Positions 5,969 to 6,400 of a stretch of 6,400 bases of DNA are shown one piece after another. The position numbers and the translations under genes are program-made. Where the stretch lies: NCBI GenBank assembly GCA_016873405.1, contig VGXH01000109.1, forward strand, positions 1 through 6,400, given 5' to 3'. The stretch comes from a bacterium (GTDB taxonomy: Bacteria > Krumholzibacteriota > Krumholzibacteria > LZORAL124-64-63). Under the pieces are notes generated by a model. That model was not told the DNA's origin and did no database searches. It saw only the letters and a list, made by a program, of their open reading frames with translations. Each line of letters begins with the position of its first letter. Position 1 is the first letter of the stretch.

Positions 5969-6400
5969 TCAGGTCCCCGGCTTGAGGCGCGCGGCGAAGC
6001 GGTCGCGGAACTTGGCCAGCTTCGGGGCCACCACGAACATGCAGTAGGGCTGGCGCGGATTGCGCTCGAAATAGCGCTGGTGATCGTCTTCCGCCGGCCA
6101 GAAGGTGGCAGCCTCGGTCACCTCGGTGACGATGGGGGCGCCAAAGACGCCCTCGGCGTCGAGGCGGGCGATCATCGCCTCGGCTTCCGCCTTTTGCCCG
6201 GCGTCGTGCCAGAAGATGGCTGAGCGGTACTGGCTGCCGACGTCGTTGCCCTGGCGGTTGAGGGTGGTGGGGTCGTGCAGGCTGAAAAAGATTTCCAGCA
6301 GGTCGCGGTAGCCGATGCGCTCGGCGTCGTAGCGGATGTGCACGGCTTCGGCGTGGCCGCTGGCGCCGGCACACACCTCCGCGTAGGTGGGATGTTCGCT
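5969..6400 (-). CDS. msrA: Peptide methionine-S-sulfoxide reductase MsrA, C-terminal part (5' end outside window)
   Basis: These 143 C-terminal residues belong to MsrA, which reduces the S-epimer of methionine sulfoxide in proteins and free form, using thioredoxin as reductant. The frame is open to the window edge at 6400 (SEHPTYAEVCAGASGHAE), so the GTG at 6376 is internal and not the start. Diagnostic family stretches are GHAEAVHIRYD (15-25 of the visible part), LLEIFFSLHDPTTLNRQGND (34-53), VGSQYRSAIF (54-63) and QPYCMFVVAPKLAKF near the end. The catalytic GCFWC-type motif lies beyond the window. The tail stops at LKPGT without the C-terminal resolving cysteines found in E. coli MsrA, so recycling must use another cysteine or act directly. 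It is the first of three same-strand genes ahead of hslO and mnmC. The pairing with hslO suits an oxidative-damage theme. Confidence 0.95.
   Translation of the reverse strand, partial: SEHPTYAEVCAGASGHAEAVHIRYDAERIGYRDLLEIFFSLHDPTTLNRQGNDVGSQYRSAIFWHDAGQKAEAEAMIARLDAEGVFGAPIVTEVTEAATFWPAEDDHQRYFERNPRQPYCMFVVAPKLAKFRDRFAARLKPGT

Noticed and set aside
4192..5985. Long 597-codon open frame on the + strand
   Set aside because: It runs antisense to mnmC and hslO, is low-complexity (Gly/Ala/Gln-rich) and shows no domain. It is a by-product of high G+C on the opposite strand.

Overview
The window is a GC-rich chromosomal segment that reads as a proteobacterium, most likely a betaproteobacterium. 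The evidence is the high G+C at third codon positions, the style of the Tex, MnmC, Hsp33 and MsrA proteins, and a sigma-54 promoter next to a sigma-54 activator gene. Genus cannot be fixed from the sequence alone. I see no insertion sequence, phage gene, CRISPR array, tRNA or rRNA. Coding density is high and every gene belongs to a recognisable family.

Layout, left to right. (1) Positions 1-651, + strand: the C-terminal end of the transcription accessory protein Tex, with its S1 RNA-binding domain. (2) Positions 652-756: a convergent gap with C-tracts, a four-tract G-run (potential quadruplex) and a second hairpin, probably the transcription end zone for both flanking genes. (3) Positions 757-1662, - strand: a TauE/SafE (TSUP) family membrane exporter. 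(4) Positions 1663-1910: a 248-bp divergent regulatory region. It holds a well-spaced sigma-54 (-24/-12) promoter pointing at the exporter, a sigma-70-like promoter pointing at the regulator, and several dyad or inverted repeats at distances suited to an enhancer. (5) Positions 1911-3089, + strand: a sigma-54-dependent activator with an AAA+ core and Fis-type HTH but no recognisable sensory domain. (6) Positions 3121-6400, - strand: msrA (cut by the window end), hslO (Hsp33) and mnmC, in that transcription order.

How the genes work together. The exporter and the divergent activator look like a self-contained regulator/target module: the activator should bind upstream dyads and open the sigma-54 promoter of the exporter. 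The substrate is unknown; sulfite or an organosulfonate breakdown product is the family-based guess. The msrA-hslO-mnmC cluster joins methionine sulfoxide repair, a redox-regulated holdase and wobble-uridine tRNA modification.

The two points most worth a second look are the sigma-54 module and the Hsp33 protein. In Hsp33, two of the four zinc-binding redox-switch cysteines are replaced by acidic residues.
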